Source: an uncultured Gammaproteobacteria bacterium
GTDB lineage: Bacteria; Pseudomonadota; Gammaproteobacteria; GCA-001735895
Assembly (NCBI GenBank): GCA_945787265.1
Contig: CALZHS010000110.1
Location: 1-6,184 of the forward strand
Length of the DNA: 6,184 nt
Direction: 5' to 3'
Below are positions 5,937 to 6,184 of this stretch, piece after piece; the stretch's first letter is position 1, and the number at the start of each line of letters is the position of its first letter. The notes under the pieces were generated by a model. That model saw nothing but the letters and a program-made list of their open reading frames with translations. It made no database searches and was not told where the DNA came from. The translations under genes were made by a program, and so were the position numbers.

Positions 5937-6184
5937 ATGAAATACCGTAAAGAAATCGATGGTTTGAGGGCTCTCGCCCTCATTCCAGTTATTCTATTTC
6001 ATGCAAAGTTCGAGCTGTTTAGCGGCGGATTTGTTGGCGTAGACGTATTTTTTGTAATCAGTGGTTACCTGATCGCATCCATTATTTTACAGGAGCAAGA
6101 ACAGGGGACATTTAGCATTTTAAAGTTTTATGAACGACGCGCGCGCCGCATTCTTCCCGCACTTTTTTTTATCACTTTATGTTG
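5937..6184 (+). CDS. Membrane acyltransferase, OafA/YrhL (acyltransferase 3) type, cut by window end
   Basis: The first 82 codons of a gene that continues past the right edge. The sequence opens with YRKEIDGLRALALIPVILFH, the hallmark N-terminus of acyltransferase-3 proteins, including the R-x10-H motif (R11, H22) essential in this family. GGFVGVDVFFVISGYLI (30-46) follows as the next conserved membrane stretch, then FYERRARRILPALFF (65-79). Family members have about ten membrane helices and O-acylate lipopolysaccharide, O-antigen, exopolysaccharide or peptidoglycan; many of about 640 residues also carry a periplasmic SGNH domain, which cannot be checked here. The start is the first ATG after an in-frame TAA at 5928-5930, 37 bases after the synthetase stop; no clear ribosome site or promoter is seen. 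GC over 5941-6180 is about 42% by hand count, below the upstream genes, suggesting a different origin or a surface-glycan region. Confidence 0.92.
   Translation, partial: MKYRKEIDGLRALALIPVILFHAKFELFSGGFVGVDVFFVISGYLIASIILQEQEQGTFSILKFYERRARRILPALFFITLC

Overview
The window looks like a chromosomal piece of a gammaproteobacterium, probably free-living and possibly marine. This is judged only from protein resemblance, moderate GC content in the main genes, and a REP-like palindrome of the kind common in that class. No rRNA, tRNA, CRISPR array, insertion sequence or phage gene is visible. There are five complete genes and one gene cut by the right edge. No gap between genes exceeds 150 bases.

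Layout: (1) 82-1206 (+) is an orphan response regulator with an intact receiver domain and a GAF-like/coiled-coil C-terminal half with no recognised output activity. (2) 1207-1348 is non-coding. It holds a long imperfect inverted repeat (1231-1300) followed at once by a consensus -10 hexamer for the next gene. (3) 1349-2877 (+) is a two-gene unit: a complete thiolase overlapping by an ATGA a small ChrR-type cupin. (4) 2915-3721 (-) is a crotonase-fold enzyme very close to carnitinyl-CoA dehydratase (CaiD), converging on the cupin. (5) 3800-5899 (+) is an NDP-forming acyl-CoA synthetase, divergent from the CaiD-like gene across a 78-base shared promoter region. (6) 5937 to the right edge (+) is the start of a membrane acyltransferase of the OafA/YrhL type, in clearly more AT-rich DNA.

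Working together (inference): genes 3 to 5 supply three CoA-dependent steps of a catabolic route: ATP-driven activation of a carboxylic acid, hydration/dehydration of a 2-enoyl/3-hydroxyacyl-CoA, and thiolytic cleavage or acyl transfer. The CaiD-like enzyme suggests a carnitine-like or other substituted acid, with the synthetase doing the job of CaiC. The window has no CaiA/CaiB, no 3-hydroxyacyl-CoA dehydrogenase and no transporter, so the substrate stays open. The cupin is coupled to the thiolase and may be a metal enzyme of the same route or a sensor of it. The response regulator and the acyltransferase look functionally unrelated. The acyltransferase may mark the edge of a surface-polysaccharide region.
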